Below are positions 26,769 to 36,429 of a stretch of DNA of 64,000 nucleotides, piece after piece. Numbering within the stretch: the stretch's first letter is position 1; each line of letters opens with the position of its first letter. This DNA comes from an uncultured Ligilactobacillus sp. (GTDB lineage: Bacteria; Bacillota; Bacilli; Lactobacillales; Lactobacillaceae). Location of the stretch: assembly GCA_944326135.1 (NCBI GenBank), contig CALVCU010000015.1, forward strand, positions 1-64,000, read 5' to 3'. Both the position numbers and the translations under genes were made by a program. A model generated the notes under the pieces. The model did no database searches. It was not told where the DNA came from and saw nothing but the letters and a program-made list of their open reading frames with translations.

Positions 26769-27977
26769 ATGCAACAACTTTTAGTGAAAGCACAAAAAAA
26801 TGTGCAAGCTATTTTGTTAGCAGTAGCTACTATCTTAGGATTTTTATTCTTAAGTGGTAGTAATGTGCAAGCTGCGCAATTATCAGCAAATGGGGCGGGT
26901 GCTGATGATGCAGTTGTTACAGATGCTAATGGAAAAAATGTAACTGGTCAAGAATTAAACAAGTATACATATTACAATGTAGCTTATAAGTGGTCATTAC
27001 CTGAAAATACCACAGTTAAAGCTGGAGATACTGTGACATTTACTTTACCAAGTGATGTTCAAATTCGTGTTGCTGATACAAAATTTGATGTAACAGATGA
27101 GGAAGGTCATGTAGTTGGTGAATTTGAAATTGCAAAAAATTCATCAACAGGTACATTAACCTTTAATGATTACTTTGGTAAAAATAACGTCAAAGATATT
27201 CATGGTATTTTAAATATTAAAGTTAATGGTACTCAAGAAAATGAAGCAAATGAATGGTTTTTAAACAAGGCTGGCTGGTTAGATTCACAAAATAAACCTA
27301 ATTGGACAATTGTTTATAACCCACAATCAAAGAGTTTAACTAATGTACAAATCAAAGATACATTACAAAACAATCAAACTTATGATGTTAACTCAATTCA
27401 ACTATGGTACGGTCATGTCGTAAATAACCAATTCGTAGCGGATCAAAAAGTAACAAACCCAGTAGAACAAGGTTTAGTTAAATTATCAAATAACAATACA
27501 GAAATGACAGTTAAGTTTGATAAATTAGATAAAGCTGTTCAATTGGTATATCAAACAAATGCAGATACATCTAATGGAGAAGTTTCACTGGTAAATAATG
27601 TCGATGCAAGTTGTGATCAATTAGGATCAGCAACAATGACTTCAACAATTGAAGTTGGTGGTGATGCTACTGCAGCAGGTACACAAAATGCTTCTTCAAG
27701 TAGTTCAATTATGAGTTCTAGTTCAAGTGCAAATTCATCAAGTGTGAGTGCAAGTTCTAGTTCAAGTGTATGCTCATCTAGTTCAACTACTAGTTCTAGC
27801 ATGATTTCATCATCAAGTACAAACTGTAGACCAAATAATCCACATCGTCCTTGTCGTCCACAAAGACCATGTCATCCACAACATCCATGCCACCCATGTC
27901 ATCCACAAAGACCAGTGTGCCCCCCACATTGTCATAAACATCATCACCACTATTTCTTTAATGGTGTAGGATGTTAA
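26769..27977 (+). CDS. Secreted adhesin-like protein with Cys/His/Pro-rich C-terminal tail
   Basis: ATG at 26769 follows AGGAG by 8 nt. Signal peptide ends VQAAQ (about residue 36). Residues 38-300 are two Ig-like modules of the Cna/collagen-adhesin type (ELNKYTYYNVAYKWSLPE, then PNWTIVYNPQSKSLTNVQIK), shared with the proteins at 30244-31524 and 36430-38391. A serine-rich linker follows (about 305-350). The end is unusual: some 50 residues of PxxP repeats with eight Cys and about eleven His (PCHPQHPCHPCHPQ then CHKHHHHYFF), no LPxTG and no membrane helix. Metal binding or disulfide cross-linking to the surface are possibilities. Its mode of retention is unknown. Confidence 0.78.
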   Translation: MQQLLVKAQKNVQAILLAVATILGFLFLSGSNVQAAQLSANGAGADDAVVTDANGKNVTGQELNKYTYYNVAYKWSLPENTTVKAGDTVTFTLPSDVQIRVADTKFDVTDEEGHVVGEFEIAKNSSTGTLTFNDYFGKNNVKDIHGILNIKVNGTQENEANEWFLNKAGWLDSQNKPNWTIVYNPQSKSLTNVQIKDTLQNNQTYDVNSIQLWYGHVVNNQFVADQKVTNPVEQGLVKLSNNNTEMTVKFDKLDKAVQLVYQTNADTSNGEVSLVNNVDASCDQLGSATMTSTIEVGGDATAAGTQNASSSSSIMSSSSSANSSSVSASSSSSVCSSSSTTSSSMISSSSTNCRPNNPHRPCRPQRPCHPQHPCHPCHPQRPVCPPHCHKHHHHYFFNGVGC

Positions 27978-27983
27978 TTTAAT

Positions 27984-28022
27984 AAAGGAAGATATAATTT
28001 GTGATTATATCTTCCTTTTTGT
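27984..28022. terminator. Terminator between adhesin and tag
   Basis: AAAGGAAGATATAA (27984-27997) with TTATATCTTCCTTT (28005-28018) and a T run on the plus strand; the convergent gene may use it too. Confidence 0.88.
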
Positions 28023-28042
28023 TTGTAATGAGAATATGAATT

Positions 28043-28579
28043 TTAATATTTAAAGCAAGTGGTTTCGTGATCATTAATCATTCCAATGGCCTGAATAAAT
28101 GATTGAATTGTTACAGGCCCTGTAAACAGAAAACCATCTTTTTTCATTTGTTTACTGATTTTTTTCGATAACTCGGTTTGAGGTGGAATATTATGATAAT
28201 CAGCATAATGATGTTTAATGGTTTTGAAATTAGTAAATGACCAAATATATTCATTTAAAGAATTGTCTAGCTCAGAAATTACTTTAGCATTATTAATTGT
28301 AGCTTCAATTTTACGTTTGTTACGAATAATATTTTTATCTTGTAAAAGAGTTTCAATTTTATCTTCATTATAGTTTTTTACAATATTTACGTTAAAATCA
28401 TCAAATGCATGTTTAAATGCGAGTCTTTTTTGTAAAATCAAATTCCAATTTAAGCCAGCTTGAAAAATTTCGAGTGTAAGCAATTCAAAAAGCATACGAT
28501 CATTATGACAGGGGATTCCCCATTCATTATCATGATATTTTTGAGTTAATATATTTTGATTTGCCCATGAACAACGCAA
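28043..28579 (-). CDS. tag: DNA-3-methyladenine glycosylase I
   Basis: Base-excision repair enzyme that removes 3-methyladenine. The protein is read from TTG at 28579 (AGAGG 8 nt upstream), giving MRCSWANQNILTQKYHDNEW, the normal Tag N-terminus. The zinc-snap ligands are present: Cys3 and His16 at the start and His/Cys in NDHETTCFKY at the end. The core has FELLTLEIFQAGLNWNLIL and FLFTGPVTIQSFIQAIGMIN. About 178 residues, the usual length. Monocistronic. Confidence 0.93.
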   Translation of the reverse strand: MRCSWANQNILTQKYHDNEWGIPCHNDRMLFELLTLEIFQAGLNWNLILQKRLAFKHAFDDFNVNIVKNYNEDKIETLLQDKNIIRNKRKIEATINNAKVISELDNSLNEYIWSFTNFKTIKHHYADYHNIPPQTELSKKISKQMKKDGFLFTGPVTIQSFIQAIGMINDHETTCFKY

Positions 28580-28847
28580 AGTGAACACCTCTTTTTACTT
28601 TTATTTTATCTTTTTGAAAATTAATAGTGAACCATTATATATTGAAAATATTATTTTTAATGATAACTAAATAAAATGAGTAATAAAAAGCATTTCGCTT
28701 CTTGTTAGAATATGATAAATTATAAATGATTAGCTTAACGAATTATTTATAATATTGATATTTAATTAGAGGGATTCAGATATCTTGTACATTATTAATT
28801 AGAATAAGCTAATTTTTAAATGATAGCGATGAAAAGGTGGATTTTAA

Positions 28848-30206
28848 ATGGATAAATTTTCAAGCAAAGACGGATCTTTTGTTGAAGGTTGGAAAAATTT
28901 TTGGAAAGGTTATTTCAACTTTAAAGGGACGGCAACTCGACCAGAATTACTATGGGGTATCTTGATTTATTTGGTAGTGTCTTCACTTTCAGGATATATT
29001 TTAAAATGCATTATATTATTATCAGTTAAGGGAAATTTTTGTTTTTATTATGGTATTTCATTTCTTGTAGGAATAGCCTTTTTCATTCCTTTATTGGCTT
29101 TGAATGCACGCCGATTACGTGCTTTAGGTGTTAAAGATAATGTGAATTATTGTCTTGTCATCATTCAAGGAGCTTTATTATTTTTACTCCCTGGAATCTA
29201 TGTGGTTTATTCAATCATTCTTTCATTTTATTTAATTTTTAAAAAAACTGACACAGAGATTGAAGCAACTCCTTTACCAGAAATCAATTTTAAAAATAAG
29301 AGTAGAGCATTCAAACTTACATATGATTTGTTAGTAATAGTTTATCTTTTTGCATCATTTAAAGTATCGGTATGGGAAGCTCGTTTTATTTTATCTGGAG
29401 CAGGCCCATGGGCTATTATATTTACATTTGGACTAGCATTTGTTATTTTCTTAATTCCAGAAATTATTTTTTTTAATGCGTTAAAAGTAAAGACCAAAAA
29501 ACGGATGGTAAGTGCAATAGCATTTAATGGATTATTTTATTTATTTTTAAATGGACTTTTAACGGCTCCTCGTCTTGATGGTGATGAAGGTGGCGTAACT
29601 CATTTTTATGCATTTAATTGGCGCCAATCTGCTGCATTCTATTTTGCAATTAGTATAGTAGTAGGGATTGCTTTAGTTTTAATGTGTTACTCAAAACGTT
29701 CACTTAAACAAAAAATACTTATCTTAACTTGTTCTAGTTTAATTGGTTTGGCTTTTGCGGGAATAACAGTTATGATTACGCAAAAGCAAAAAACTGAAAC
29801 CTTAACTGAAATCCGCAGTCGGTATCGAAGAGAAGTTCGTTCAGTAAAGAAGGAGATGCTTACTGATTTAGCTGATAGCGTTACTGGTGTTCATGAAGTT
29901 AAGTTTGCAGTTCTTTCACCATCAGAAGTCACATTAAAAAATAATGAAGGATGTGATTCAGATAGAGGATGCGATGTTGAAAATGATGTGCTTTTAATTG
30001 AACTAAACGGTAAACAAATTAAAAGTAGTGATTATTATGAACTATTAGATTCAGGTGAAAATAATAGTAAGCAAAAGCAAGAATTAGCTACTAAATATGG
30101 TATTCAAATCAACCATGATAATAAAAAAACAAAAGTTGCTGATATTCAACAAAAAGAAGTCATTTGGAATCAAAGCAAACTTAATAAGTTTCAAGCAGAG
30201 AATTAA
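28848..30206 (+). CDS. DUF805-type membrane protein with long soluble C-terminus
   Basis: A 452-residue protein. The first 140 residues match the DUF805 pattern (FWKGYFNFKGTATRPELLWG followed by four membrane helices with LNARRLRALGV). Then come a second block of five helices and, from about residue 320, a charged soluble region of 130 residues containing a CDSDRGCDVENDV segment. ATG at 28848 follows AAAGGTGG. DUF805 function is unknown. Single gene ending at a strong terminator. Confidence 0.75.
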   Translation: MDKFSSKDGSFVEGWKNFWKGYFNFKGTATRPELLWGILIYLVVSSLSGYILKCIILLSVKGNFCFYYGISFLVGIAFFIPLLALNARRLRALGVKDNVNYCLVIIQGALLFLLPGIYVVYSIILSFYLIFKKTDTEIEATPLPEINFKNKSRAFKLTYDLLVIVYLFASFKVSVWEARFILSGAGPWAIIFTFGLAFVIFLIPEIIFFNALKVKTKKRMVSAIAFNGLFYLFLNGLLTAPRLDGDEGGVTHFYAFNWRQSAAFYFAISIVVGIALVLMCYSKRSLKQKILILTCSSLIGLAFAGITVMITQKQKTETLTEIRSRYRREVRSVKKEMLTDLADSVTGVHEVKFAVLSPSEVTLKNNEGCDSDRGCDVENDVLLIELNGKQIKSSDYYELLDSGENNSKQKQELATKYGIQINHDNKKTKVADIQQKEVIWNQSKLNKFQAEN

Positions 30207-30211
30207 TTAAT

Positions 30212-30242
30212 AAAAAAGAAGCGTTATAACGCTTCTTTTTTT
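30212..30242. terminator. Terminator between DUF805 gene and second adhesin
   Basis: AAAAGAAGCGTT/AACGCTTCTTTT stem with T run on the plus strand and A run before it; works for both convergent genes. Confidence 0.88.
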
Positions 30243-30243
30243 G

Positions 30244-31524
30244 TTAATTGTTTTTATGATAAAAAGTAATCACTGTACTAAGTAACAAAATAACTCCAAT
30301 AGCTTCTAAAAGAATGCCATTTGAACTTCCTAAATTAGGCAGAACCAATTTATGACTTTTCTCGGTAGGATCATTTTTTAAATTAGAACTAGTAGTTTTT
30401 TTCGCATTTAAACTAATTTTTGAAATAGAAGAACTACTTGATAAATTTGATGAACTTGATATTTTACTAGAACTCGACTCAAAATTAGAACTCTTTGATG
30501 GTTGGGAAGTTAAATTAGTAGATTGTACATTAGTGCTTTGAGTTGAAGAACTATTAATAACACTTGAACTAGTACTGCTTGATTCTTCTGAATTTGAACT
30601 TAGTGATGATGAAATAACTTTTGTTTGATTGGATGAAGTTTCATCTGAAATGTTGCCATCACCATCATAGAAGATAGATGTTTTACATTCCCAATTACTT
30701 GATTGTGGTTCGCCACCTTGACCACCTGAAGGAAATCCTTGAACATCATTGGTTAAAGTCCCAATTTTGTTACTTTTTGATTGATATGTGATGTTGACGA
30801 TACCATTTATATTATTAAGATTGATTGTCATTTGATTTCCAGTAACAGTTGCGTCGACTGGTAAGGTTTTAGTAGCAATGAATTGTCCTTCTTCGGTGTA
30901 GTAGCCTTGTTGAATTACAATAGAATTTTCTAAAATTGTTTGGCTATTATCAGCAGTATCTTTAATTGTAAGGTGCGAATAGCCTTTTTCAGCATTAACA
31001 GCAATATTCCATAAAATGTGGTCTTGATTATCAACCCAGGCTACTTTATTAATATTCCAGTTGTCTTCATTTTCAGAACTAGCAACGGAACCATTAGCTG
31101 TAATGTGAATTGATCCATGACGATCAAAATCGTTATGAGTTTTAAAGTAATTATTGAAAGTTAAAGTTCCGGATTGATCACCTTCATTGATTACGAAATT
31201 GCCAATTACTATATTTTCGGAATTTTTTACATCAAAATTCAAATTAGCGTTGGCTGCCATATTAGTGGGTAATTGAAATTTTAATGTGTCTCCTTGTTGT
31301 ATAGAAACGTTGTCAGGAATATTGAAATTCCAGTCAATATTGTAACTGCGATATTTACTTAACTTCGAAGTATCAGTAATAACTCTTCCTGAGCCAGTAG
31401 TTACGATTGCCTCTGATCCATTTGTTCCTGTTGCAGTAATTTCAGCTGCTCTTACTTTAGAAGCACCATAAATTAATCCTATAAGGATAATAAAAATAAC
31501 TAACAAAAAATTATGCACTCTCAT
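30244..31524 (-). CDS. Surface adhesin with variant wall-sorting signal (LPNLG)
   Basis: A 426-residue paralogue of the 26769 protein: signal peptide (to about residue 27, VRAAE), two Ig-like adhesin modules (KLSKYRSYNIDWNFNIPD, then HILWNIAVNAEKGYSHLTIK), a serine-rich linker (300-385) and a C-terminal sorting region. The sorting region has LPNLG, a hydrophobic helix (ILLEAIGVILLLSTVITFY) and a basic tail HKNN. The Thr of LPxTG is Leu here, so efficient use by a normal sortase A is doubtful. ATG at 31524 with GAGAAGG upstream. The linker is not repetitive at the DNA level beyond serine codons. Confidence 0.8.
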   Translation of the reverse strand: MRVHNFLLVIFIILIGLIYGASKVRAAEITATGTNGSEAIVTTGSGRVITDTSKLSKYRSYNIDWNFNIPDNVSIQQGDTLKFQLPTNMAANANLNFDVKNSENIVIGNFVINEGDQSGTLTFNNYFKTHNDFDRHGSIHITANGSVASSENEDNWNINKVAWVDNQDHILWNIAVNAEKGYSHLTIKDTADNSQTILENSIVIQQGYYTEEGQFIATKTLPVDATVTGNQMTINLNNINGIVNITYQSKSNKIGTLTNDVQGFPSGGQGGEPQSSNWECKTSIFYDGDGNISDETSSNQTKVISSSLSSNSEESSSTSSSVINSSSTQSTNVQSTNLTSQPSKSSNFESSSSKISSSSNLSSSSSISKISLNAKKTTSSNLKNDPTEKSHKLVLPNLGSSNGILLEAIGVILLLSTVITFYHKNN

Positions 31525-31614
31525 ATTATTACCTTCTCTATAATTTACTCACAATTCTAATTATAGACATTTTTTCGATAAAATATCATATTTTTTAATT
31601 AAATTATTTTAATT

Positions 31615-31642
31615 AAAAAACTCCCAATGTTTTGGGAGTTTT
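31615..31642 (-). terminator. Terminator of the AEC transporter gene
   Basis: AAACTCCC/GGGAGTTT stem with a six-T run on the minus strand, 16 bases after the stop codon. Confidence 0.85.
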
Positions 31643-31657
31643 AACTAATATTTATTT

Positions 31658-32839
31658 TTAGAAAAGATGTGCAATTAGTGGTAATGCCCAAATCCAGAAA
31701 ATACATGAAAGGGCAAAACCGACAGTTGAAATAGCAACTGAGCTTGCACCTTCTTTAACATAGATGTTATAACGGCTAGAAATAATAATTCCTGAGAATG
31801 CAGGTGGTAAACCTACAGCTAAACATAACATTGCGATTTTATTTGGATCTGATCCCATACCACATAAATATGCAGCGGCAACAATAATTGCTGGTGTTAG
31901 AAATAGTCGATAAAAAGTATTCCAAAGTGCTTCTTTATCAATAGAAAATTTTACAGTTGATAAGGCAAGACCTGCGGCGAGAACAGCAACCCCCGAATTA
32001 GCTTTAGCAATTAAATCAAAGGTTGGTGTCCATGAATTTGGAATATGAATTCCTATTAAAACAAAAATAACTGCTAATAAAGGTGCAGCAGCAACAGGTT
32101 GTTTAATAGCATTTAAAATTGATAGCCAAACGGATGGCTTTTTATCAGCATCTTCAAGTTTGGTATATTCGTATTCTGCCCGTGCAAGGTCTATTTCACG
32201 TTTTATTCCGTGTTCTCGTAATGCTTTAGCTTCAGCATCAGTCACTGGTACCCCTTCAGGAATGCTTTGTGTATCAACTAACATAGTTTGTGTTTTTTTA
32301 GGATCAGCTTTTTTAGGACTGGGCTTGTTATTTAAACTGCTGCCACCTTTTTTAGCGACACTAGCTCGTAATTTAGCTTGGCCTTGATTAATTAAGGCTA
32401 ATCCGATTGGAATTGTAATTGCATTAACGACGATTGAAACAATTCCAATAACTAAGTTAGTAGTAACGTTATTACCATAGATAGGATCTAGAACCGCAAA
32501 ACCTAAGAAACCAATTGTAGGAGATCCAGCAATTAGCGCACAAACAGCAGCTTCTTGTGTTGAACGATGAAACATCCATTTATCTAAATAGTAACTTAGC
32601 ATGAATAATCCAGTTACACCAACTACAGAAATGATTGTTAAAACAATATCTTGAGCAAAAATCTTTCTAGTAGCTTTTACGATTGCAATAAATAATGCTG
32701 CAGGTAAAGCAATATTTAGAACTAACTTATTTAGTCCTTGTCTTTGATCATCATCAAAAACGTGAAATTTACCGCAGATATACCCTAGTAACATAATGAT
32801 AAGAATTGGAATAATATCATTTTTAATAATAAAAATCAT
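31658..32839 (-). CDS. Auxin efflux carrier (AEC) family transporter, malate-permease-like
   Basis: A 393-residue member of the AEC/BART superfamily: five helices, a long cytoplasmic loop of about 85 charged residues (160-245), then five helices. Landmarks are LNIALPAALFIAIVKAT in helix 2 and AGSPTIGFLGFAVLDPIYG in helix 4. Members in lactic acid bacteria (MleP) carry malate or other organic acids. ATG at 32839 has a GGGGAG ribosome site. Its presence a few kb from oxalyl-CoA decarboxylase permits an organic-acid role, but the genes are not in one operon. Confidence 0.82.
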   Translation of the reverse strand: MIFIIKNDIIPILIIMLLGYICGKFHVFDDDQRQGLNKLVLNIALPAALFIAIVKATRKIFAQDIVLTIISVVGVTGLFMLSYYLDKWMFHRSTQEAAVCALIAGSPTIGFLGFAVLDPIYGNNVTTNLVIGIVSIVVNAITIPIGLALINQGQAKLRASVAKKGGSSLNNKPSPKKADPKKTQTMLVDTQSIPEGVPVTDAEAKALREHGIKREIDLARAEYEYTKLEDADKKPSVWLSILNAIKQPVAAAPLLAVIFVLIGIHIPNSWTPTFDLIAKANSGVAVLAAGLALSTVKFSIDKEALWNTFYRLFLTPAIIVAAAYLCGMGSDPNKIAMLCLAVGLPPAFSGIIISSRYNIYVKEGASSVAISTVGFALSCIFWIWALPLIAHLF

Positions 32840-33160
32840 TATTATCTACTCCCCAGTGGATAAGGAGATATTAGTTAACAGTTAATCTCCTTTAATTACA
32901 AATTAAAGAGCTCTTATCATTATAATAAGGCATTCGCCTGAAGTTTCCATTATTAGCACTGAAAAGAATTGAAATAGTGAAATAATTTTAATTAATGTTC
33001 TATTTATTCTATATTAATCTACTTTAAAACAATTAATGTTAATATATATACTAGATATAATTAATATAAAAGTATAATATTCGTATTTTGGTATTGACGA
33101 AACAAATATATTCTTGTAAACTTACAAGGAACAGTTATTAATTACATAGGAGAGTTAATT
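32840..33160. other. 321-bp divergent promoter region between the AEC gene and purA
   Basis: Holds the AEC ribosome site and an imperfect dyad (AAGGAGAT ... ATCTCCTT, 32868-32896). Apart from the purA promoter listed separately, nothing else could be assigned. I found no clear PurR box pair or guanine riboswitch core. Confidence 0.4.
33094..33122 (+). promoter_or_regulatory. purA promoter
   Basis: TTGACG (33094-33099), 17 bp, TAAACT (33117-33122), 39 bp before the purA start codon. Confidence 0.65.
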
Positions 33161-34450
33161 ATGTCATCAATTGTTATTATGGGAAGCCAATGGGGCGACG
33201 AAGGAAAAGGAAAGATGACGGATTATTTAGGGCAAAAAGCCGATATGATAGTTCGTTTTCAAGGTGGTAATAATGCTGGTCACACTATTACATTCAATCA
33301 GCATACATACAAATTACAATTAATTCCTTCGGGGATTTTCGAATCCGATAAGACAAACATTATCGGCAACGGTGTTGTTGTCAATCCTAAAGCCTTATTA
33401 GCTGAATTAGCCACTCTTAAACAGGCACATATAGACACTTCAAATCTTAAAATTTCAAGTCGTGCACACGTCATTTTACCTTATCATATTCAATTAGATA
33501 TTTCTCAAGAAGAACAACGCGGAAAAAGCAAAGTTGGAACAACTAAAAATGGAATCGGTCCTGCATACATGGACAAAGCTGCAAGAATTGGCATTAGAAT
33601 GTGTGATTTATTAGAAAAAGATACATTTGAAGCTAAGTTAAAAGAAAATTTAGCACAAAAAAATGCACTCTTCACAAAAATCTATAATGTAGAACCATTT
33701 GATTTTGATGAAATCTTTAATGAATACTATGAATATGGTCAACAATTAAAAGAATATGTTACAGATACTTCTGTTTTAGTTAACGAAGCTTTAGAACAAG
33801 GTAAGAAGGTCTTGTTTGAAGGGGCTCAAGGGGTCATGCTTGATTTAGATCATGGTACATATCCATATGTAACGTCATCTAACCCAATTGCTGGTGGAGC
33901 ATTAGTTGGTGCAGGTATGGGACCACAAAATATTGATAATATGGTAGGAATTTGTAAAGCATATTCTACTCGTGTTGGTGAAGGTCCATTTCCAACGGAA
34001 TTAACTGATCAAACTGGAGATTATATTCGTGAAACTGCACATGAATATGGAACTGTAACTGGTCGTCCACGTAGAATTGGTTGGTTTGATGCAGTTGCAA
34101 TGCAACATGCACGTCGAGTTTCAGGGATGACTTGTTTAAGTTTAAACTTACTTGATATTTTAAGTGGACTTAAGAAAATTAAGATTTGTAAGGCTTATGA
34201 ATTAGATGGGAAGCAAATTAATTACTATCCAGCAAGTTTGAAAGAATTGGAACGTTGCAAACCAATTTATGAAGAACTAGATGGATGGGATGAAGATTTA
34301 AGTGGCTTAACAGAATATGATCAACTTCCTGCAAATGCTCAAAAGTATTTGAAGAAGATTGAAGAATTAACTGGATTACCAATTATTACAATTTCTGTAG
34401 GTCCAAGTCGAGAACAAACAATTATTTTGAAGGATGCATGGGAGGCTTAA
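33161..34450 (+). CDS. purA: Adenylosuccinate synthetase
   Basis: First step from IMP to AMP: IMP, aspartate and GTP give adenylosuccinate. The 429-residue protein has the full family pattern: [17 protein letters not shown] (P-loop and catalytic Asp/His region), [43 protein letters not shown] and GVGMGP-like [13 protein letters not shown] at 33161 with AGGAGAG upstream. purB follows after 6 bp, so they form one operon. Confidence 0.98.
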   Translation: MSSIVIMGSQWGDEGKGKMTDYLGQKADMIVRFQGGNNAGHTITFNQHTYKLQLIPSGIFESDKTNIIGNGVVVNPKALLAELATLKQAHIDTSNLKISSRAHVILPYHIQLDISQEEQRGKSKVGTTKNGIGPAYMDKAARIGIRMCDLLEKDTFEAKLKENLAQKNALFTKIYNVEPFDFDEIFNEYYEYGQQLKEYVTDTSVLVNEALEQGKKVLFEGAQGVMLDLDHGTYPYVTSSNPIAGGALVGAGMGPQNIDNMVGICKAYSTRVGEGPFPTELTDQTGDYIRETAHEYGTVTGRPRRIGWFDAVAMQHARRVSGMTCLSLNLLDILSGLKKIKICKAYELDGKQINYYPASLKELERCKPIYEELDGWDEDLSGLTEYDQLPANAQKYLKKIEELTGLPIITISVGPSREQTIILKDAWEA

Positions 34451-34456
34451 GTAATA

Positions 34457-35755
34457 ATGTTAGCAAGATATTCACGTCCAGAAATGGCAAAAATATGGAC
34501 AGACGAAAACAGATATGATGCATGGTTAAAAGTAGAAATAGCAGTTACAAATGCGTGGAGTAAATTAGGAGTAGTACCTGCAGAAGATGCTAAGAAGATT
34601 GCAGAAAATGCAACTTTTACAGCAGAACGTGTTGCTGAAATCGAAGAAACGACACATCATGATGTCGTAGCATTTACACGAACAGTTTCTGAATCTTTAG
34701 GTGAAGAAAAGAAATGGGTTCACTATGGTTTAACAAGTACAGATGTTGTTGATACTGCACAAGGATATTTGTTAAAACAAGCTAATAAGATTTTACGTCA
34801 AGATCTAGCTGAACTTAAAGCTACAGTAAAAGAAATGGCTTTGAAATACAAAGACACTGTAATGATTGGTCGGACTCATGGTGTTCAAGCTGAACCAATG
34901 ACATTTGGTTTAAAGATGTGTCGTTGGTATACAGAAATCCAACGTGATATTGAACGTTTTGAACATGCTGCTAAAGGTGTTGAATGCGGGGAAATCAGCG
35001 GGGCAGTTGGAACATATGCTAATGTGCCACCTGAAGTTGAAGAAAGTGTTATGGAAGAACTCGGACTTAACCGTCAACCTGTTACAAGTCAAATTTTGCC
35101 ACGTGATTTACACGCTGAATATATTGCAAGTTTAGCCTTGATTGCAACAAGTTTAGAAGAATTTGCAACTGAAATTCGCTCATTGCAACGTTCAGAAATT
35201 CATGAAGTTGAAGAACATTTTAATGAAGGTCAAAAAGGATCTTCTGCAATGCCACATAAACGTAATCCAATTGGTTCAGAAAATATTTGTGGAATGGCTC
35301 GGGTATTAAGAGGAAATGTTGTAACAGCATATGAAGATGTTGCATTATGGCATGAACGTGATATTTCACATTCATCTGCAGAACGAGTAATTTTGCCTGA
35401 TACAACAATTGGATTAGATTACATGTTAACTCGTTTCAATCGTATTTTGAAAAAATTAGATGTTTTCCCAGAAACAATGAAAGAAAATATGGGAAGAACA
35501 TATGGATTAATTTATAGTCAACGTCTACTTTTGAAATTAATTAATACTGGAATGTCACGTGAACAAGCTTATGATATGGTTCAAAAATTAACTGCAAAAT
35601 CATGGAATGAACATAAGCAATTTAAGCAATTAGTAGAAAATAGTAAAATTGCTGATGTATTACCACAATCAGAAATTGATGACGCTTTTGATTATCATTA
35701 TCATTTACGTTACATTAACGATATTTATCAAAAAGTATTTCCTGACGAAAACTAA
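34457..35755 (+). CDS. purB: Adenylosuccinate lyase
   Basis: Second step to AMP and also the SAICAR cleavage of purine synthesis. The 432-residue protein carries TTHHDVVAFTR, the HYGLTSTDVVDTA motif, GRTHGVQAEPMTFG and the superfamily signature GSSAMPHKRNPIGSE around residue 260. It follows purA with 6 bp between, with ribosome site GGAGG inside the purA end. The ORF reads to TAA at 35755 with no terminator at once after it. Confidence 0.98.
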   Translation: MLARYSRPEMAKIWTDENRYDAWLKVEIAVTNAWSKLGVVPAEDAKKIAENATFTAERVAEIEETTHHDVVAFTRTVSESLGEEKKWVHYGLTSTDVVDTAQGYLLKQANKILRQDLAELKATVKEMALKYKDTVMIGRTHGVQAEPMTFGLKMCRWYTEIQRDIERFEHAAKGVECGEISGAVGTYANVPPEVEESVMEELGLNRQPVTSQILPRDLHAEYIASLALIATSLEEFATEIRSLQRSEIHEVEEHFNEGQKGSSAMPHKRNPIGSENICGMARVLRGNVVTAYEDVALWHERDISHSSAERVILPDTTIGLDYMLTRFNRILKKLDVFPETMKENMGRTYGLIYSQRLLLKLINTGMSREQAYDMVQKLTAKSWNEHKQFKQLVENSKIADVLPQSEIDDAFDYHYHLRYINDIYQKVFPDEN

Positions 35756-35802
35756 ATAGTTTAATTTTTTGACTTTTAGGATCACTCTTGTTATTCTGTG
35801 TT

Positions 35803-35866
35803 AAGTGCTTTTGAAATAATTAGTGCAATTAATTTGATTGAAAGCATCTATTATCCAAAAGCACTT
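35803..35866. repeat. Perfect 11-bp inverted repeat enclosing 42 bases
   Basis: AAGTGCTTTTG (35803-35813) and CAAAAGCACTT (35856-35866). It lies between purB and a small gene, 25 bp before the latter's start. As RNA it would be a long-loop stem near the ribosome site; no T run follows. Purpose unknown. Confidence 0.5.
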
Positions 35867-35891
35867 CAAAGTGGGAAGAAGGATAATGAAA

Positions 35892-36116
35892 ATGAGTGAT
35901 ACAAAAATGATTTTTAAATTACGTAATCTATCAAGATTAAAACAGTTTGAGGAGACCATTAAACAACAAAAGGGTGTTGTTAAGGTTGAAAGAATGCTCG
36001 AAGATGGCAAAATTAAAGCCAATGTTGATTCAAGTAAATTAAAATTAGATTCTTTGAACAATCTTTTAGCTAAAATGGGTTATCAAGTCGAACGAATTAT
36101 AACTGCTGAAGCTTAA
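35892..36116 (+). CDS. Small HMA-like protein lacking the CxxC metal motif
   Basis: A 74-residue protein from ATG at 35892 (AAGGA 8 nt upstream; the ATG at 35886 is too close). The pattern KMIFKLRNLSRLKQFEETI, GVVKVERMLEDGKIKANVDS and LNNLLAKMGYQVERI follows the beta-alpha-beta-beta-alpha-beta fold of heavy-metal-associated domains. The first loop, which normally holds CxxC, reads RNLSRLKQ, so metal binding through cysteines is excluded. It ends at a strong terminator and may be read through from purAB. Function unknown. Confidence 0.65.
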   Translation: MSDTKMIFKLRNLSRLKQFEETIKQQKGVVKVERMLEDGKIKANVDSSKLKLDSLNNLLAKMGYQVERIITAEA

Positions 36117-36121
36117 TTTTT

Positions 36122-36150
36122 AAGGCTGTGACTTTAGTCACAGCCTTTTT
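36122..36150 (+). terminator. Terminator after the HMA-like gene
   Basis: AAGGCTGTGACT-TTA-GTCACAGCCTTTTT, strong stem and T run. Confidence 0.92.
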
Positions 36151-36151
36151 A

Positions 36152-36429
36152 TTTTGTTTTTTGTATTAGTGACACAATATAAAGCATTAACATTTAACTT
36201 ATTATCTTTATTTAATGTTAAAATGATTAAAAGTTTTATATATAAATTAAAAAAACTCAATTTAAATTAACAATAGTTTATTTTTTTAAAATTTTATTAA
36301 AAAAGTTTATATTTATGGAAATAATTGATAAAATTCTTAAACTAAAATACTGGGGTCAGATTTAATCAGTTAAAAGTAAGCTGATTATTTTGTTTGTTAT
36401 AAGGATTTTATAGGAGAGGATATATAAAT
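36152..36429. other. AT-rich gap upstream of the third adhesin
   Basis: About 280 bp, extremely AT-rich, with no ORF. The last 30 bases contain the adhesin ribosome site (AGGAGAGGA). No clear regulator site was found. Confidence 0.4.

Noticed and set aside
32868..32896. Dyad AAGGAGAT...ATCTCCTT as terminator
   Set aside because: No T run on either strand and it overlaps the AEC gene leader; part of it resembles a ribosome site and its complement by chance.
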